43,859 bases of DNA from the NCBI GenBank assembly GCA_022600515.1, contig JAHZKG010000066.1:1-43859 (forward strand), read 5' to 3'. Shown piece after piece: positions 33,392-42,484 of this stretch (position 1 is the stretch's first letter; every line of letters starts with the position of its first letter). The translations under genes were made by a program, and so were the position numbers. This stretch comes from Gammaproteobacteria bacterium (GTDB lineage: Bacteria; Pseudomonadota; Gammaproteobacteria; Legionellales; Legionellaceae). Below the pieces are notes generated by a model, which saw only the letters and a list, made by a program, of their open reading frames with translations, ran no database searches and was not told the origin of the DNA.

Positions 33392-34915
33392 TTAAAGCTT
33401 AAAAACAATCCCTTGGGCAAATGGCAATTCATCTCCCCAGTTTAGTGTATTGGTTTGGCGTCGCATATACCCTTTCCATGCATCAGAGCCCGACTCACGC
33501 CCGCCTCCGGTTTCTTTTTCCCCACCAAATGCACCCCCAATTTCAGCGCCTGATGTCCCTAAGTTAATATTACTAATGCCGCAGTCACTGCCTAGTGCAC
33601 TTAAATAGTGTTCGGCATGCTTGAAATTTTCAGTAAATAAAGCCGACGAAAGGCCTTGAGGCACATCATTTTGCATCTGAATGCCTTCATCCAAATTATC
33701 ATAAGCAATAAGATATAAAATAGGTGCAAAGACTTCTTGTTGAAGTAAAGCATGCGTATGCTGCAGCCCGGTTACCAATGTCGGCTGTACAAAATAACCC
33801 GGGCCATCTAATGCCTTACCACCAAAAGCAATGCTGCCACCGGAGGCTTTAATTTCTCGAAGGGTTCGCTCATAACACACCACCGCATCTCGATTAATTA
33901 ACGGGCCCATTAAGTTTTTCTCATCTAATGGCATACCGATTGTAATTTGTGCGTATGCTTTTTTCAAACGCGTTAACACCTCATCATAACGTGCTGAGTG
34001 AACAAACAAACGCCTGGTTGTCGTGCAGCGCTGCCCCGCTGTTCCTACAGCACCAAATATAATGGCGGGAATGGCTTGTTTTAAATTAGCTGTTTCATCA
34101 ATAATCATTGCATTATTACCACCGAGCTCTAGAATACTTCGGCCTAATCGAGCAGCCACGCGACTGGCCACTTGTTTTCCTACAACGGTTGAGCCTGTAA
34201 ATGAAATCAAAGGCAGGCGCTTGTCATCTAGCATTGACTCTGTAATGCCATGAGAGTCTGGAATAATCACCGAAAAAATAGCCGGCGCTTGATTTTCTTT
34301 TAAAACGCCAGCGCATAATTTATGAATCACGATGGCGCTTAACGCCGCCTGTCTTGAGGGTTTCCAAACCATCACATTTCCACAAATCGCACCAATAAAT
34401 GCATTCCATGCCCACACAGCACCTGGAAAATTAAACGCCGAAATAACACCAATAACGCCTAAAGGATGCCATTGTTCGTAAAGCCTATGCTCTGGGCGCT
34501 CAGAGTGCATGGTTTTACCATAAAGCATACGTGATTGGCCCACCGCAAAGTCAGCCATATCAATCATTTCTTGAACTTCTCCATCGCCTTCTTGTTTTGA
34601 TTTACCCACTTCAAGCGATATCAATGTACCAAGGCTATCTTTGTTGTGCCGGAGCATGTCACCTATTTGTCGAATAATATCACCTCGACGAGGTGCGGGT
34701 ATTTTTCGCCAAGCTAAAAAAGCCTGATGTGCACGCTGCATAATGTTATCATAATCATCGGCGGTGCACCCTGATATTTCAGCAATGCGGTCTTCTGTTG
34801 CAGGATTATAAGAAGCAATTAAATTTGATTTTAAGATATCACTCGTCCAATCATAGCCACTATATGCCCCTGGATTAACAGCGTCTAATGCCCATGATTT
34901 TCGCTTTTTCATCAT
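33392..34915 (-). CDS. ALDH7-type semialdehyde dehydrogenase (alpha-aminoadipate semialdehyde / piperideine-6-carboxylate)
   Basis: This 507-residue aldehyde dehydrogenase belongs to the antiquitin (ALDH7) branch, which oxidises alpha-aminoadipate semialdehyde to alpha-aminoadipate in lysine breakdown. Evidence: ISAFNFPGAVWAWN, WKPSRQAALSA, FTGSTVVGKQ, LELGGNNAMI (general base), AGQRCTTTRR (catalytic Cys), and the characteristic C-terminal block GTSGAEIGGAFGGEKETGG followed by RESGSDAWKGYMRRQT. It lies 19 bases downstream of the saccharopine-dehydrogenase-type gene, so the two are cotranscribed and act on the same route. The start could be either of two adjacent ATGs (34915 or 34912). Confidence 0.9.
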   Translation of the reverse strand: MMKKRKSWALDAVNPGAYSGYDWTSDILKSNLIASYNPATEDRIAEISGCTADDYDNIMQRAHQAFLAWRKIPAPRRGDIIRQIGDMLRHNKDSLGTLISLEVGKSKQEGDGEVQEMIDMADFAVGQSRMLYGKTMHSERPEHRLYEQWHPLGVIGVISAFNFPGAVWAWNAFIGAICGNVMVWKPSRQAALSAIVIHKLCAGVLKENQAPAIFSVIIPDSHGITESMLDDKRLPLISFTGSTVVGKQVASRVAARLGRSILELGGNNAMIIDETANLKQAIPAIIFGAVGTAGQRCTTTRRLFVHSARYDEVLTRLKKAYAQITIGMPLDEKNLMGPLINRDAVVCYERTLREIKASGGSIAFGGKALDGPGYFVQPTLVTGLQHTHALLQQEVFAPILYLIAYDNLDEGIQMQNDVPQGLSSALFTENFKHAEHYLSALGSDCGISNINLGTSGAEIGGAFGGEKETGGGRESGSDAWKGYMRRQTNTLNWGDELPFAQGIVFKL

Positions 34916-34934
34916 GTTTGCTCTGCTCCCATGC

Positions 34935-36032
34935 TTATGTGTAAAAACGACCGAAACGATTGCTTAAAATAGCATCCAAACAAAAATTTTCTTGTAATAC
35001 TAAACCGCTTAATTTGTTTTTTTTATTTTTTTCATCTAACACTTGTTCCAAAACAGCACAAACAGCTGAGGCTGTACTGACTTGAATGGCTGACCATTTT
35101 ATTCCACAAATAACCTCTGGATAGATTTTTTTCACATAGCTTTCTTCTGTTAATATGCCGTTTTTTATCCCTTCTACAGAAACATAAATAAGCACCATGT
35201 CTTGTGTGGTTTGAGGAATAGCGCGTTCTAAAATTTTTTTCAATGTGTCTCGGTCTTCGTTTAAGCGCAGGGTTTGCATTAAAAAACGCATTTTTTCACA
35301 GTGCCCAGGATAACGAATGGTTTTGTACGTGAGCCTATCTATTTTTCCGACATACAACGTCCCGAGCCCACCGAGTCCACCTGAGGTATAAAATGCTTCG
35401 TATTTTTTACCCTCAATTTGAATGGATTCTAAGCCTTCAAGTGCTGGAAACATCACAGGCTTTCCGCCTTCAATACCCGCACAGGCTTCCCCGCACTCAT
35501 TGATTAGGCCATCGGTTGACCATGTGAGTGAGTAATGCAATGCATTACTTGTTTGTTGCGGTAAGGCGCCGACACGTAACTTTACTTCATGGCAGCTATC
35601 AAATGTTTGCATTAAACTATGCGCCACCATGCTCACAAACCCAGGCGCCATACCACATTGAGGGACAAATACCGTGCTTGCTCCGGCTGCCAATTTTTTA
35701 ATGGTTTCAGCCACTGCAATATCTTCTGTTAAATCAAAGTAGTGCGCGCTGGCTGCTTTTACAGCGGCTGCAACCACTGGATTTAAAAAATAAGGCAGGC
35801 TTGAAATTAAGGCGCTGATTTGATGTTTTTTAAGTGCCGCTTCAATCACTTGTCCGTCTTTCATATCCAATGTAAGGGATTTTAAGGCTGGCATTTTTTT
35901 TAGTAACTGCTGCGTGTCTGGCGCACTAAAATCACAGTCAGCTAGATACACGTCATATGTTTTTGTGTCTGCTAGAAGACAGGAAATTAAACGACCAATT
36001 TTACCTGCTCCTGCCACCATCACCGGGATCAT
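34935..36032 (-). CDS. Saccharopine dehydrogenase-family protein (lysine catabolism)
   Basis: This 365-residue protein has an N-terminal Rossmann fold (VMVAGAGKIGRLISCLL) and the family's central catalytic and binding segments (SSLPYFLNPVVAAA, FDLTEDIAV, VPQCGMAPGFVSMVAHSL, YTSGGLGGLGTL). It fits saccharopine dehydrogenase or lysine 6-dehydrogenase type enzymes that release alpha-aminoadipate semialdehyde. The ALDH7-type gene directly downstream would then oxidise the product. ATG 36032 is preferred over ATG 36038 because AAGGA lies about 5 bases before it. Which substrate it uses cannot be decided from sequence alone. Confidence 0.85.
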   Translation of the reverse strand: MIPVMVAGAGKIGRLISCLLADTKTYDVYLADCDFSAPDTQQLLKKMPALKSLTLDMKDGQVIEAALKKHQISALISSLPYFLNPVVAAAVKAASAHYFDLTEDIAVAETIKKLAAGASTVFVPQCGMAPGFVSMVAHSLMQTFDSCHEVKLRVGALPQQTSNALHYSLTWSTDGLINECGEACAGIEGGKPVMFPALEGLESIQIEGKKYEAFYTSGGLGGLGTLYVGKIDRLTYKTIRYPGHCEKMRFLMQTLRLNEDRDTLKKILERAIPQTTQDMVLIYVSVEGIKNGILTEESYVKKIYPEVICGIKWSAIQVSTASAVCAVLEQVLDEKNKKNKLSGLVLQENFCLDAILSNRFGRFYT

Positions 36033-36177
36033 AGCCATCCTTATTTGAGATTACTGACGTTAAAAGCACTCAATTTATCGTACACGAAACACACCATATC
36101 TGCCTGTTTTTTTAAAAATTTATTTGATTTTATTTTGAAAAAAAGTTATAAATTGTTAAAAAATAAAGAGGTTTTCG

Positions 36178-36375
36178 ATGGATATAGTAACAGTCGACTT
36201 TGAAGAACCCTTAGTTCTTACAGTTAACAATGAAGTGGTGCGTGTTGTTGCTTTTAAAACACAGGAACACGGCCATATTAAATTTGGGGTTGATGCACCA
36301 CGTAGCATTAAAGTGCATCGCGAAGAAGTGTATCTTGCCATCAAGAAACAAGAAGCCGAAGGCAGTCTTGTGTGA
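36178..36375 (+). CDS. Divergent CsrA-like RNA-binding regulator
   Basis: CsrA proteins are small dimeric post-transcriptional regulators that bind GGA motifs near ribosome binding sites. This 65-residue protein has the family's C-terminal half: IKFGVDAPRSIKVHREEVYLAI, including the critical Arg of VHRE (residue 48 here, Arg44 in E. coli). The N-terminal strand differs: the usual MLILTRR is replaced by MDIVTVDF, so the Leu4 and Arg6/Arg7 RNA contacts are missing, and two residues are inserted. It is therefore a variant paralogue rather than the housekeeping csrA. AGAGG lies about 7 bases before the ATG. It overlaps the following PAP2-type gene by 4 bases (GTGA). Confidence 0.85.
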   Translation: MDIVTVDFEEPLVLTVNNEVVRVVAFKTQEHGHIKFGVDAPRSIKVHREEVYLAIKKQEAEGSLV

Positions 36376-37331
36376 AATTCGCGCGTTGGGCATTCACAAA
36401 CCACCGCTTCTTAACGATACTTGTCTTTTGGTTTTTGACATGCTCAGCTACGATTATGCTTATCAATGCAAGCTATTTGCACTACCCTGGAAACTCTTAT
36501 TTACCTAATAACACCATTCAAATCATTCTTATTGTAGGCTTTACTTATCTTGGATGTCGTCTTCAATGGCATAAGCAAACCGCTCTGACAGAAAGGTTGC
36601 GTTATACCTTCTATTTGTTATTAACAATGCTGCTGATAATTATTGGCTGCTCGGCCATTCAATATACGCCTTTTCCTCCTATTGATGCTTTGGTTTTAAG
36701 CTGGGATAAATCGATGCATATCAATCTCATAAAACTGCTTCAATGGAGCGGGGATCACCCTCTTTTTCATCAGATCATGGCCACTGCATATACTTGTTTG
36801 TCTGAAGAGATTTCTTACTTTCCTGTTATATTGATTTTATTTGGATACTTTAAAAAAATACATGAGCTCTGTTTTTTGGTGTTAACCTCCGCTGCAATTG
36901 GGTATACGCTTTACTTTTTCTTTCCGACCACAGCCCCTGCCAGCATGATTCTGAGTCCTTATTTTACGAGTTCACACTATGCAACCGGGTTAAAATTTAA
37001 TGAGATACATACTTATATTTCACCATCTACCGCAGATGGCGGGCTCATTTCTTTTCCTTCATTTCATGTGATTTGGGCTTGGTTTTCTGCTTTTATTTTT
37101 CTTGAGTGGCCTATTGTTTTTTCTCTGCTTTTAGCTGGCAATATACTCATTTGTATTTCGTGTGTTTTATTAGGTTGGCACTACGTATCCGATATTATAG
37201 GCAGCTGTATTATTATAGCCATATCGCATTACGCCTATGCTAAATGCTATCCAATCCAAGGGAAGCCATATACTTCAATTTCATTTAAAACGCCAGCTAA
37301 TCGGCAGCCTGCCGTAGCCAATCGTCTTTGA
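36372..37331 (+). CDS. PAP2-type membrane phosphatase / phosphotransferase
   Basis: This 319-residue polytopic membrane protein has about six or seven hydrophobic helices. The PAP2 signatures lie in the second half: FPSFHVIWAW (residues 228-237, PSxH type) and GWHYVSDIIGS (catalytic His270 and Asp274). The classic first motif KxxxxxxRP is not visible. The FPSFH and HYVSD form is typical of the PAP2-like group that includes inositol phosphorylceramide synthases, so lipid phosphate transfer or hydrolysis is likely; the substrate is unknown. It starts with GTG overlapping the CsrA-like stop codon. Its last 85 bases overlap the convergent nuclease gene. Confidence 0.85.
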   Translation: MKFARWAFTNHRFLTILVFWFLTCSATIMLINASYLHYPGNSYLPNNTIQIILIVGFTYLGCRLQWHKQTALTERLRYTFYLLLTMLLIIIGCSAIQYTPFPPIDALVLSWDKSMHINLIKLLQWSGDHPLFHQIMATAYTCLSEEISYFPVILILFGYFKKIHELCFLVLTSAAIGYTLYFFFPTTAPASMILSPYFTSSHYATGLKFNEIHTYISPSTADGGLISFPSFHVIWAWFSAFIFLEWPIVFSLLLAGNILICISCVLLGWHYVSDIIGSCIIIAISHYAYAKCYPIQGKPYTSISFKTPANRQPAVANRL

Positions 37332-38083
37332 GATATGTCATACACCATGGCTTGATAGTCAGCATCTAAATGTTTTTGATGTTTAAAACCATAGGCTTTT
37401 TGTTCAGCAATACCATGTGATTCGGCTAGCCAATGCACTGGATTTTTATCAGCATGCTCTACATCACAAGGCCATTTTTTTTCAAGCATGTGTGCGCGCA
37501 TCTGAATAGAGATTTCATGCGATAAAAAACCGCCGGCTTTGTCCCAATAGGTATGTAGATTACGAGAAATCTGATTATACGGTAAGCGTGTTTTATTGCC
37601 TCCCGCGTCGCCATTTGGGTTGTTTTCTGTGCGACGGGTTGCTGCATGTAGTGGCTGATGCAAATCGGCTATGACATGTAATAAAATACGCAGTACTATG
37701 ATTTGCTCTAGCGTGCTTTTATCTCCCAACAGCAGTGTCTGGCGCGCGCCGTTATAAGCCATTAAACCATTCAGTGGTTTAATTTCTAAGGGTTCATCGG
37801 CGCTAAAACCAGGCATAATAACCGGTATATCTACGTAGTGCATCCCCTCCAAGCCAAAGCCCATACCACGCAAAGTATCAAACCACACAGCAGCTTCAGT
37901 AAAAGAGGAGGGGGTATTGCTAGATTTATCTAATAATGGATGTGCGACTTGAAAGCGTGCTTTAGCCGCTGGTGTCATGTAATCCAAGGCAATCTGTGCA
38001 ACCAGTCGATGGCCCTCTGCATTCCAAGCAAACAGTGAGGAGGCTAACAGGCAACAGCAGCTCCCCACACACCATTTTTTCAT
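37247..38083 (-). CDS. Secreted S1/P1-type zinc nuclease
   Basis: S1/P1 nucleases cut single-stranded DNA and RNA using three zinc ions. After a signal peptide ending SSLFA the mature protein begins [13 protein letters not shown], so the zinc-binding Trp1 would be the new N-terminus. Other metal ligands are visible: [38 protein letters not shown], and [15 protein letters not shown] 38083 is preferred over GTG 38101 because it overlaps the tolB stop codon (ATGA). The gene is the last of the tolQRAB transcript, where pal is found in most relatives. It is 278 residues long and appears intact. Confidence 0.9.
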   Translation of the reverse strand: MKKWCVGSCCCLLASSLFAWNAEGHRLVAQIALDYMTPAAKARFQVAHPLLDKSSNTPSSFTEAAVWFDTLRGMGFGLEGMHYVDIPVIMPGFSADEPLEIKPLNGLMAYNGARQTLLLGDKSTLEQIIVLRILLHVIADLHQPLHAATRRTENNPNGDAGGNKTRLPYNQISRNLHTYWDKAGGFLSHEISIQMRAHMLEKKWPCDVEHADKNPVHWLAESHGIAEQKAYGFKHQKHLDADYQAMVYDISQRRLATAGCRLAGVLNEIEVYGFPWIG

Positions 38084-39339
38084 CCGAAGAAAGGTGACCA
38101 CGCAGGCTCTTGAATATCCCCATCCCGTGCAGGATAAAGCATTTTAACCGAGCCATCTAGCGAGACCAGGCCTAGCATGCCACGTCCTTCATACTGAGTG
38201 GCATAAATCACAAAATGTCCATTAGGTGAAACAGATGGCGACTCATCTGTATCTGAATCCGTTAAAATCATGTAGCGTCCTGTATCCAACGATTGGGTGG
38301 CGATATTAAACTGCTTGTCTTCTCGATGGAGCATGACCAAATGTTTTTGATCTGGTGTATACGATGGTCGCGCATTATAATTGCCTTCAAATGTTAGGCG
38401 ACTCACGCCGCCATCCGCTAAATCTAAGCGGTAGACTTGGGGTGCACCCCCTCGTCCTGAAGTGAAAATAAGTGACCGTCCATCTGGCGCATAACGTGGC
38501 TCCGTATCAATTGACATACCAAAGGTCAGCTGTTTCATTGCCCCTGTACTTAAATTAATTTTATATAGCTTAGCTGCCCCACTTTTTGACAGCACGACCG
38601 TTAATTCTTTGCCATCAGGAGACCAAGCAGGTGCGCCATTGATACCTTCAAAATCACTAATTAAACGTCGTTTTGCTGTTTCAACTGAAATAAGAAATAC
38701 TTGTGCGCGTTTTTTCTCAAAAGAAACATAGGCAATTTGTCGGCCATCAGGCGACCAAGCAGGTGACATAATAGGAGCCGTTGAGGTCAATAATGTCTGT
38801 GGGTTTTTTCCATCCATGTCTGCTACTTCAAGAGAGTACGTTCGTTTTTTTCCATCAAACTTAACAAATACGTAAGCAATTCGGGTTGAAAAAACGCCTT
38901 TAATGCCTGTCAGCTCTTGATACACTTCATCACTGATATGATGTGCTAAGGCATGCAACTCACTTTTAGTAATCTCATAATCTTTTAAAATTAAGGAGCG
39001 GCCTCTTGCCGCCACATCGAGCAGCTCAACATGTACAGCATAACGCCCGTGCTCAAGCGCTGTAACTTGACCGAATAAGACACTATCCGCGCCGACTTGT
39101 TTCCATAGGCTCAGGGGCGCTTTACCATCTGCAACACGCGGTGCTGGAATCAATTTAAACTGGCCCGAGAGCCTTAAATCACCATCAATCACAGCCGATA
39201 AGTCACGTGCAGTTTGACTGTTTCCAAACCCATCAATTCCCATGGGAAAGGCTCGATTAACACCTTCTGTTAGTTCTAAATCAAGTGCAAACGTTATGGT
39301 TGATACAAAAACCAAACCAAGCAAAAATAAACGACGCAT
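38080..39339 (-). CDS. tolB: Tol-Pal system periplasmic protein TolB
   Basis: TolB links inner-membrane TolA to outer-membrane Pal during cell-envelope constriction. A signal peptide ([20 protein letters not shown]) precedes the N-terminal domain. The beta-propeller then shows at least five repeats with the [14 protein letters not shown] type motif ([37 protein letters not shown]). The length of 419 residues is normal. It follows tolA after 6 bases and overlaps the nuclease gene by 4 bases. Confidence 0.96.
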   Translation of the reverse strand: MRRLFLLGLVFVSTITFALDLELTEGVNRAFPMGIDGFGNSQTARDLSAVIDGDLRLSGQFKLIPAPRVADGKAPLSLWKQVGADSVLFGQVTALEHGRYAVHVELLDVAARGRSLILKDYEITKSELHALAHHISDEVYQELTGIKGVFSTRIAYVFVKFDGKKRTYSLEVADMDGKNPQTLLTSTAPIMSPAWSPDGRQIAYVSFEKKRAQVFLISVETAKRRLISDFEGINGAPAWSPDGKELTVVLSKSGAAKLYKINLSTGAMKQLTFGMSIDTEPRYAPDGRSLIFTSGRGGAPQVYRLDLADGGVSRLTFEGNYNARPSYTPDQKHLVMLHREDKQFNIATQSLDTGRYMILTDSDTDESPSVSPNGHFVIYATQYEGRGMLGLVSLDGSVKMLYPARDGDIQEPAWSPFFG

Positions 39340-39345
39340 GTGGTT

Positions 39346-40191
39346 TTACCCCCTTACATTTTCAGGTCGTACCGTAAGTGTTATCTCACGAAATACATTA
39401 AACATTTCAGGTTCGCTCGGAATAGGCAGTGGCGATGCTTTATAAATAGCGGCCTGCGCTGAACGATCGAGTACGGTATCGCCACTACTTCGCGTTAACT
39501 GTACATCAAGTACCGCTCCATTGGGTGCTAATTTAATTTTAAAGCGGCTAGAGAGCTCCGTATTAACACGTTCAGGCAAAATCCATTGCTGCCCAATAGC
39601 GCCTAAAATAAGCGCTTTATATTTATCAACAACACCTGACATACGTGCGCGATTCGCTGCTTCAATGCGTGCTTTTTCAAGCCTTGCTTGCTCGGCTGCA
39701 CGTGCTTTGCTGTCTTCTTGCTGTTTTTTCAATGCAATTTGTTCTTTTTTAAGCACATCAAGTTGATGCGCTTCTATTTGCTTTTGCTTTTGAATCTGCT
39801 CTAAACGCTTTTGATCGGCGCGTGCTGCTTGTTTACGTTTTTCTGCAGCGCGAGCATTGTCCGCACGCAATTGGTTTAATTTACGCTGCTCTTTTACTCG
39901 GCGCGCTTTTAAAGCATCTGCTTCGGCGGCTAATTTTCTTTGTTGTTTAAGCACTGCTTTTTCTTTTGCTGCGCGTTCAGCTTTTAATTGCTGAACCACG
40001 GCCGTGACTTCTTTTGTATTCACACTCACAGCTTTCACAATGTCAGGCTGAGGTACGCGCGCTTCATGGCGCGCCTCACGCTCAAATACCGGACGCGTGT
40101 TGCTTGGATGAATCATAAATAAAAGCGCTAAACTCACATGAGCAAATACAGCTGCAAACATCGCTATTTGATAGGTTTTGTTAAATTTCAC
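39346..40191 (-). CDS. tolA: Tol-Pal system protein TolA
   Basis: One N-terminal membrane helix (about residues 9-27) is followed by a long Ala/Lys/Glu/Arg/Gln helical domain (about 65-190) that spans the periplasm. The C-terminal TonB-like domain follows, with ILGAIGQQWILPE, FKIKLAPNGAVLDVQL and SGDTVLDRSAQAAI. The length of 281 residues is shorter than E. coli TolA but usual for many gammaproteobacteria. It overlaps tolR by 4 bases. Confidence 0.95.
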   Translation of the reverse strand: MKFNKTYQIAMFAAVFAHVSLALLFMIHPSNTRPVFEREARHEARVPQPDIVKAVSVNTKEVTAVVQQLKAERAAKEKAVLKQQRKLAAEADALKARRVKEQRKLNQLRADNARAAEKRKQAARADQKRLEQIQKQKQIEAHQLDVLKKEQIALKKQQEDSKARAAEQARLEKARIEAANRARMSGVVDKYKALILGAIGQQWILPERVNTELSSRFKIKLAPNGAVLDVQLTRSSGDTVLDRSAQAAIYKASPLPIPSEPEMFNVFREITLTVRPENVRG

Positions 40192-40664
40192 GCGCTGGCA
40201 CCTCGTTTAGTATTTTGAGCTGCGTCGGTTAATAAGCCCACTTGTTCAGCGCCCGCTTCTTTTAAAATGCCCATCGCATGAACCACTTTACCATAAGGAA
40301 CACCTGTATCGCCTTTCACTAACACATGGAGCGGCTCTTTGCTTTGCCGAGACAGTTCAATTTCTGCTGCCACGCGTACCATGAGATCATGAGACTCCAG
40401 CGGTATATTGGGTGTGTTACTAATATTCAAAAAATATTGGCCTTGCTTATCAACCGATACAATCACTGGCTCACGGTTGCTTGATTTCAATGACTCACTC
40501 AGTGCTTGTGGCAATTCAACCGTTACACCTTGTGTTAACATAGGCGCTGTAATCATAAAAATAACCAATAATACCAGCATGACATCAATATAGGGCACTA
40601 CATTAATATCGGCCATCGGGCCTTTTTTTACGTGCGATTTCTTTTTTAAACGCAACCTACTCAT
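40188..40664 (-). CDS. tolR: Tol-Pal system protein TolR
   Basis: TolR has one membrane helix containing the proton-path Asp (NVVPYIDVMLVLLVIFMIT), followed by the ExbD-type periplasmic domain (PVIVSVDKQGQYFLNI, PLHVLVKGDTGVPYG). ATG 40664 is chosen over the in-frame upstream start at 40709, which would lie inside tolQ: it follows the tolQ stop by 16 bases, has AGAGG about 9 bases upstream, and gives 158 residues. Confidence 0.94.
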   Translation of the reverse strand: MSRLRLKKKSHVKKGPMADINVVPYIDVMLVLLVIFMITAPMLTQGVTVELPQALSESLKSSNREPVIVSVDKQGQYFLNISNTPNIPLESHDLMVRVAAEIELSRQSKEPLHVLVKGDTGVPYGKVVHAMGILKEAGAEQVGLLTDAAQNTKRGASA

Positions 40665-40680
40665 GTCTTTACGCCTCTTC

Positions 40681-41346
40681 TTAAGAAAGCTTTGTGGGTT
40701 GTCGGGCAATTAAAGCCAACAATTCTTCTTGAAATACATCGTATTTATCTAACAAATTTGATGCCCGTGTTCCATAACGGTTAAATGCAATGACGGCTGG
40801 AATAGCGGTAAATAAACCCAATGCCGTTGCAACCAGCGCCTCTGAAATACCAGGTGCAACCATAGCAATGGTCGCTTGCTGGGCCTGACCTAGCGCTTGA
40901 AACGATGTCATAATCCCCCAAACCGTTCCAAACAACCCAATATAAGGCGAAATCGAACCAACGGATGCAAACCAAGGCAGATGCTCTTCAAGCACCTCTT
41001 CTTCTTTGGCATGACAAATTTGCATCACGCGCTGGATAGGCTCAAGTGCAACTGCACCTGCTGATTTTTCATGCAAAAACTCTTTGAATCCCTCATAAAA
41101 AATAGCCGCCAAGCCTGTACGGTCTTCAACATTTGTATCCATTTCATTGTACAGAGCACTTAAATCAGAGCACCCTAAAAATCGCGCTTTAAATCCTTCG
41201 TAATCTGCGCGCTTTTGTTTAAAATACCAAGCACGCTGAAAAATTAAAGTCCATGATATAAGGGATGCTATCAATAAAATACACATCACGACTTTCACGA
41301 CCCCACCGGCCCCCATAAAATAACTCAATACCGTTGCATCTTGCAT
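40681..41346 (-). CDS. tolQ: Tol-Pal system proton channel protein TolQ
   Basis: TolQ, a MotA/ExbB-family protein of 221 residues, forms the proton-driven motor with TolR. Three membrane helices are visible (about 13-33, 135-157 and 167-190). The family block PWFASVGSISPYIGLFGTVWGIMTSF and the ISEALVATALGLFTAIPAVI helix are present. It is the first gene of tolQ-R-A-B-nuclease. ybgC, which often precedes tolQ, is absent; ruvB lies directly upstream with 58 bases between. Confidence 0.96.
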   Translation of the reverse strand: MQDATVLSYFMGAGGVVKVVMCILLIASLISWTLIFQRAWYFKQKRADYEGFKARFLGCSDLSALYNEMDTNVEDRTGLAAIFYEGFKEFLHEKSAGAVALEPIQRVMQICHAKEEEVLEEHLPWFASVGSISPYIGLFGTVWGIMTSFQALGQAQQATIAMVAPGISEALVATALGLFTAIPAVIAFNRYGTRASNLLDKYDVFQEELLALIARQPTKLS

Positions 41347-41365
41347 TGTTCAAATACCTCTATTA

Positions 41366-41387
41366 AGTAATTAATTAGTAATTAATT
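41366..41387. repeat. Tandem 11-bp AT repeat between ruvB and tolQ
   Basis: AGTAATTAATT occurs twice head to tail, followed by a related GATTGATTAGTTAAT. It lies 20 bases from the tolQ start and 17 from the ruvB stop. Such AT tracts may act as an upstream promoter element or a spacer; no clear boxes accompany it. Confidence 0.5.
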
Positions 41388-41404
41388 GATTGATTAGTTA
41401 ATGT

Positions 41405-42412
41405 TTATGGCTCAATAACAGACATCCCAAAATGCTGATACGCCAAAGGCGTTGCTGTACGCCCTCTGGGTGTTCGCATTAAAAATCCTTGTTGAATCAA
41501 ATAAGGCTCAATCACATCTTCAATGGTTGTTCTTTCTTCACCAATGGCTGCTGCCATACTTTCAACCCCAACAGGGCCACCATTAAAACGCTCAATTACG
41601 GCCAATAATAATTTTTTATCCATGAGATCAAATCCGTGCTCATCCACCTTTAGTTTTTCTAAAGCAAATGCAGCTATTTTTTGAGTAATGGTCCCATCGC
41701 CCGTCACTTCCGCATAATCTCGCACACGACGCAATAATCGATTGGCTATCCGTGGTGTTCCTCGCGCACGTCTTGCAATTTCAAACACACCCTCAGGCTC
41801 AGTTGCTAACTGCTGTAAATCGGCTGAACGTTTTACGATAGATTTTAACGCATCAACACTATAAAATTCTAGCCGCTGCACTATACCAAATCGGTCTCGT
41901 AGTGGTGATGTCAAAGCACCTGCTCGTGTTGTGGCCCCGACCAAAGTAAAAGGTGGTAATTCTAATTTAATCGATCGCGCAGAAGGCCCCTCGCCTATCA
42001 TAATATCGAGCTTATAGTCTTCCATTGCGGGATATAAAATTTCTTCAACCACTGAACTTAAGCGATGAATTTCATCAATAAATAGCACATCGTTTTCTTG
42101 AAGGTTAGTCAAAATAGCGGCTACATCGCCAGCACGCTCTAACACAGGTCCTGATGTTTGACGCAAATTAACGCCTAGTTCATGTGAAATAATATTAGCA
42201 AGCGTTGTTTTTCCGAGCCCTGGCGGCCCAAAAATAAGGACGTGATCAAGCGCTTCTTGTCGCTTACGTGCGGCATCAATAAAAATTTTCATTTGAGAGC
42301 ACACATCATCTTGCCCAACGTACTCTTTTAAGCTCAACGGCCGAATGGCTCTATCAATTAAAACTTCTTCAGGCCGCGCATCCAAGCTAATTAAACGGTC
42401 ACTTTCCAACAT
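41405..42412 (-). CDS. ruvB: Holliday junction branch migration ATPase RuvB
   Basis: RuvB is the hexameric motor that drives branch migration with RuvA. Walker A is in [13 protein letters not shown], Walker B in LFIDEIHR, sensor 1 in [15 protein letters not shown], and the arginine finger region in [11 protein letters not shown]. The C-terminal winged helix ends [18 protein letters not shown] 42412 (MLESDRLIS) matches the usual family N-terminus; an upstream in-frame ATG at 42436 would add eight residues. The length becomes 335. ruvA and ruvC, its common partners, are not next to it: an acetyltransferase pseudogene and an IS relic lie there. Confidence 0.96.
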   Translation of the reverse strand: MLESDRLISLDARPEEVLIDRAIRPLSLKEYVGQDDVCSQMKIFIDAARKRQEALDHVLIFGPPGLGKTTLANIISHELGVNLRQTSGPVLERAGDVAAILTNLQENDVLFIDEIHRLSSVVEEILYPAMEDYKLDIMIGEGPSARSIKLELPPFTLVGATTRAGALTSPLRDRFGIVQRLEFYSVDALKSIVKRSADLQQLATEPEGVFEIARRARGTPRIANRLLRRVRDYAEVTGDGTITQKIAAFALEKLKVDEHGFDLMDKKLLLAVIERFNGGPVGVESMAAAIGEERTTIEDVIEPYLIQQGFLMRTPRGRTATPLAYQHFGMSVIEP

Positions 42413-42484
42413 GATAAATTTAGCCTTCAGATGCATTCAAAATAAGATAACCTGAGTTTATCACAGTCATAATTAAACGAAAGA

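Noticed and set aside
36156-36404. Minus-strand ORFs over the CsrA-like gene
   Set aside because: They lack ribosome binding sites, whereas the plus-strand frame matches the CsrA family and overlaps the next gene in operon fashion.
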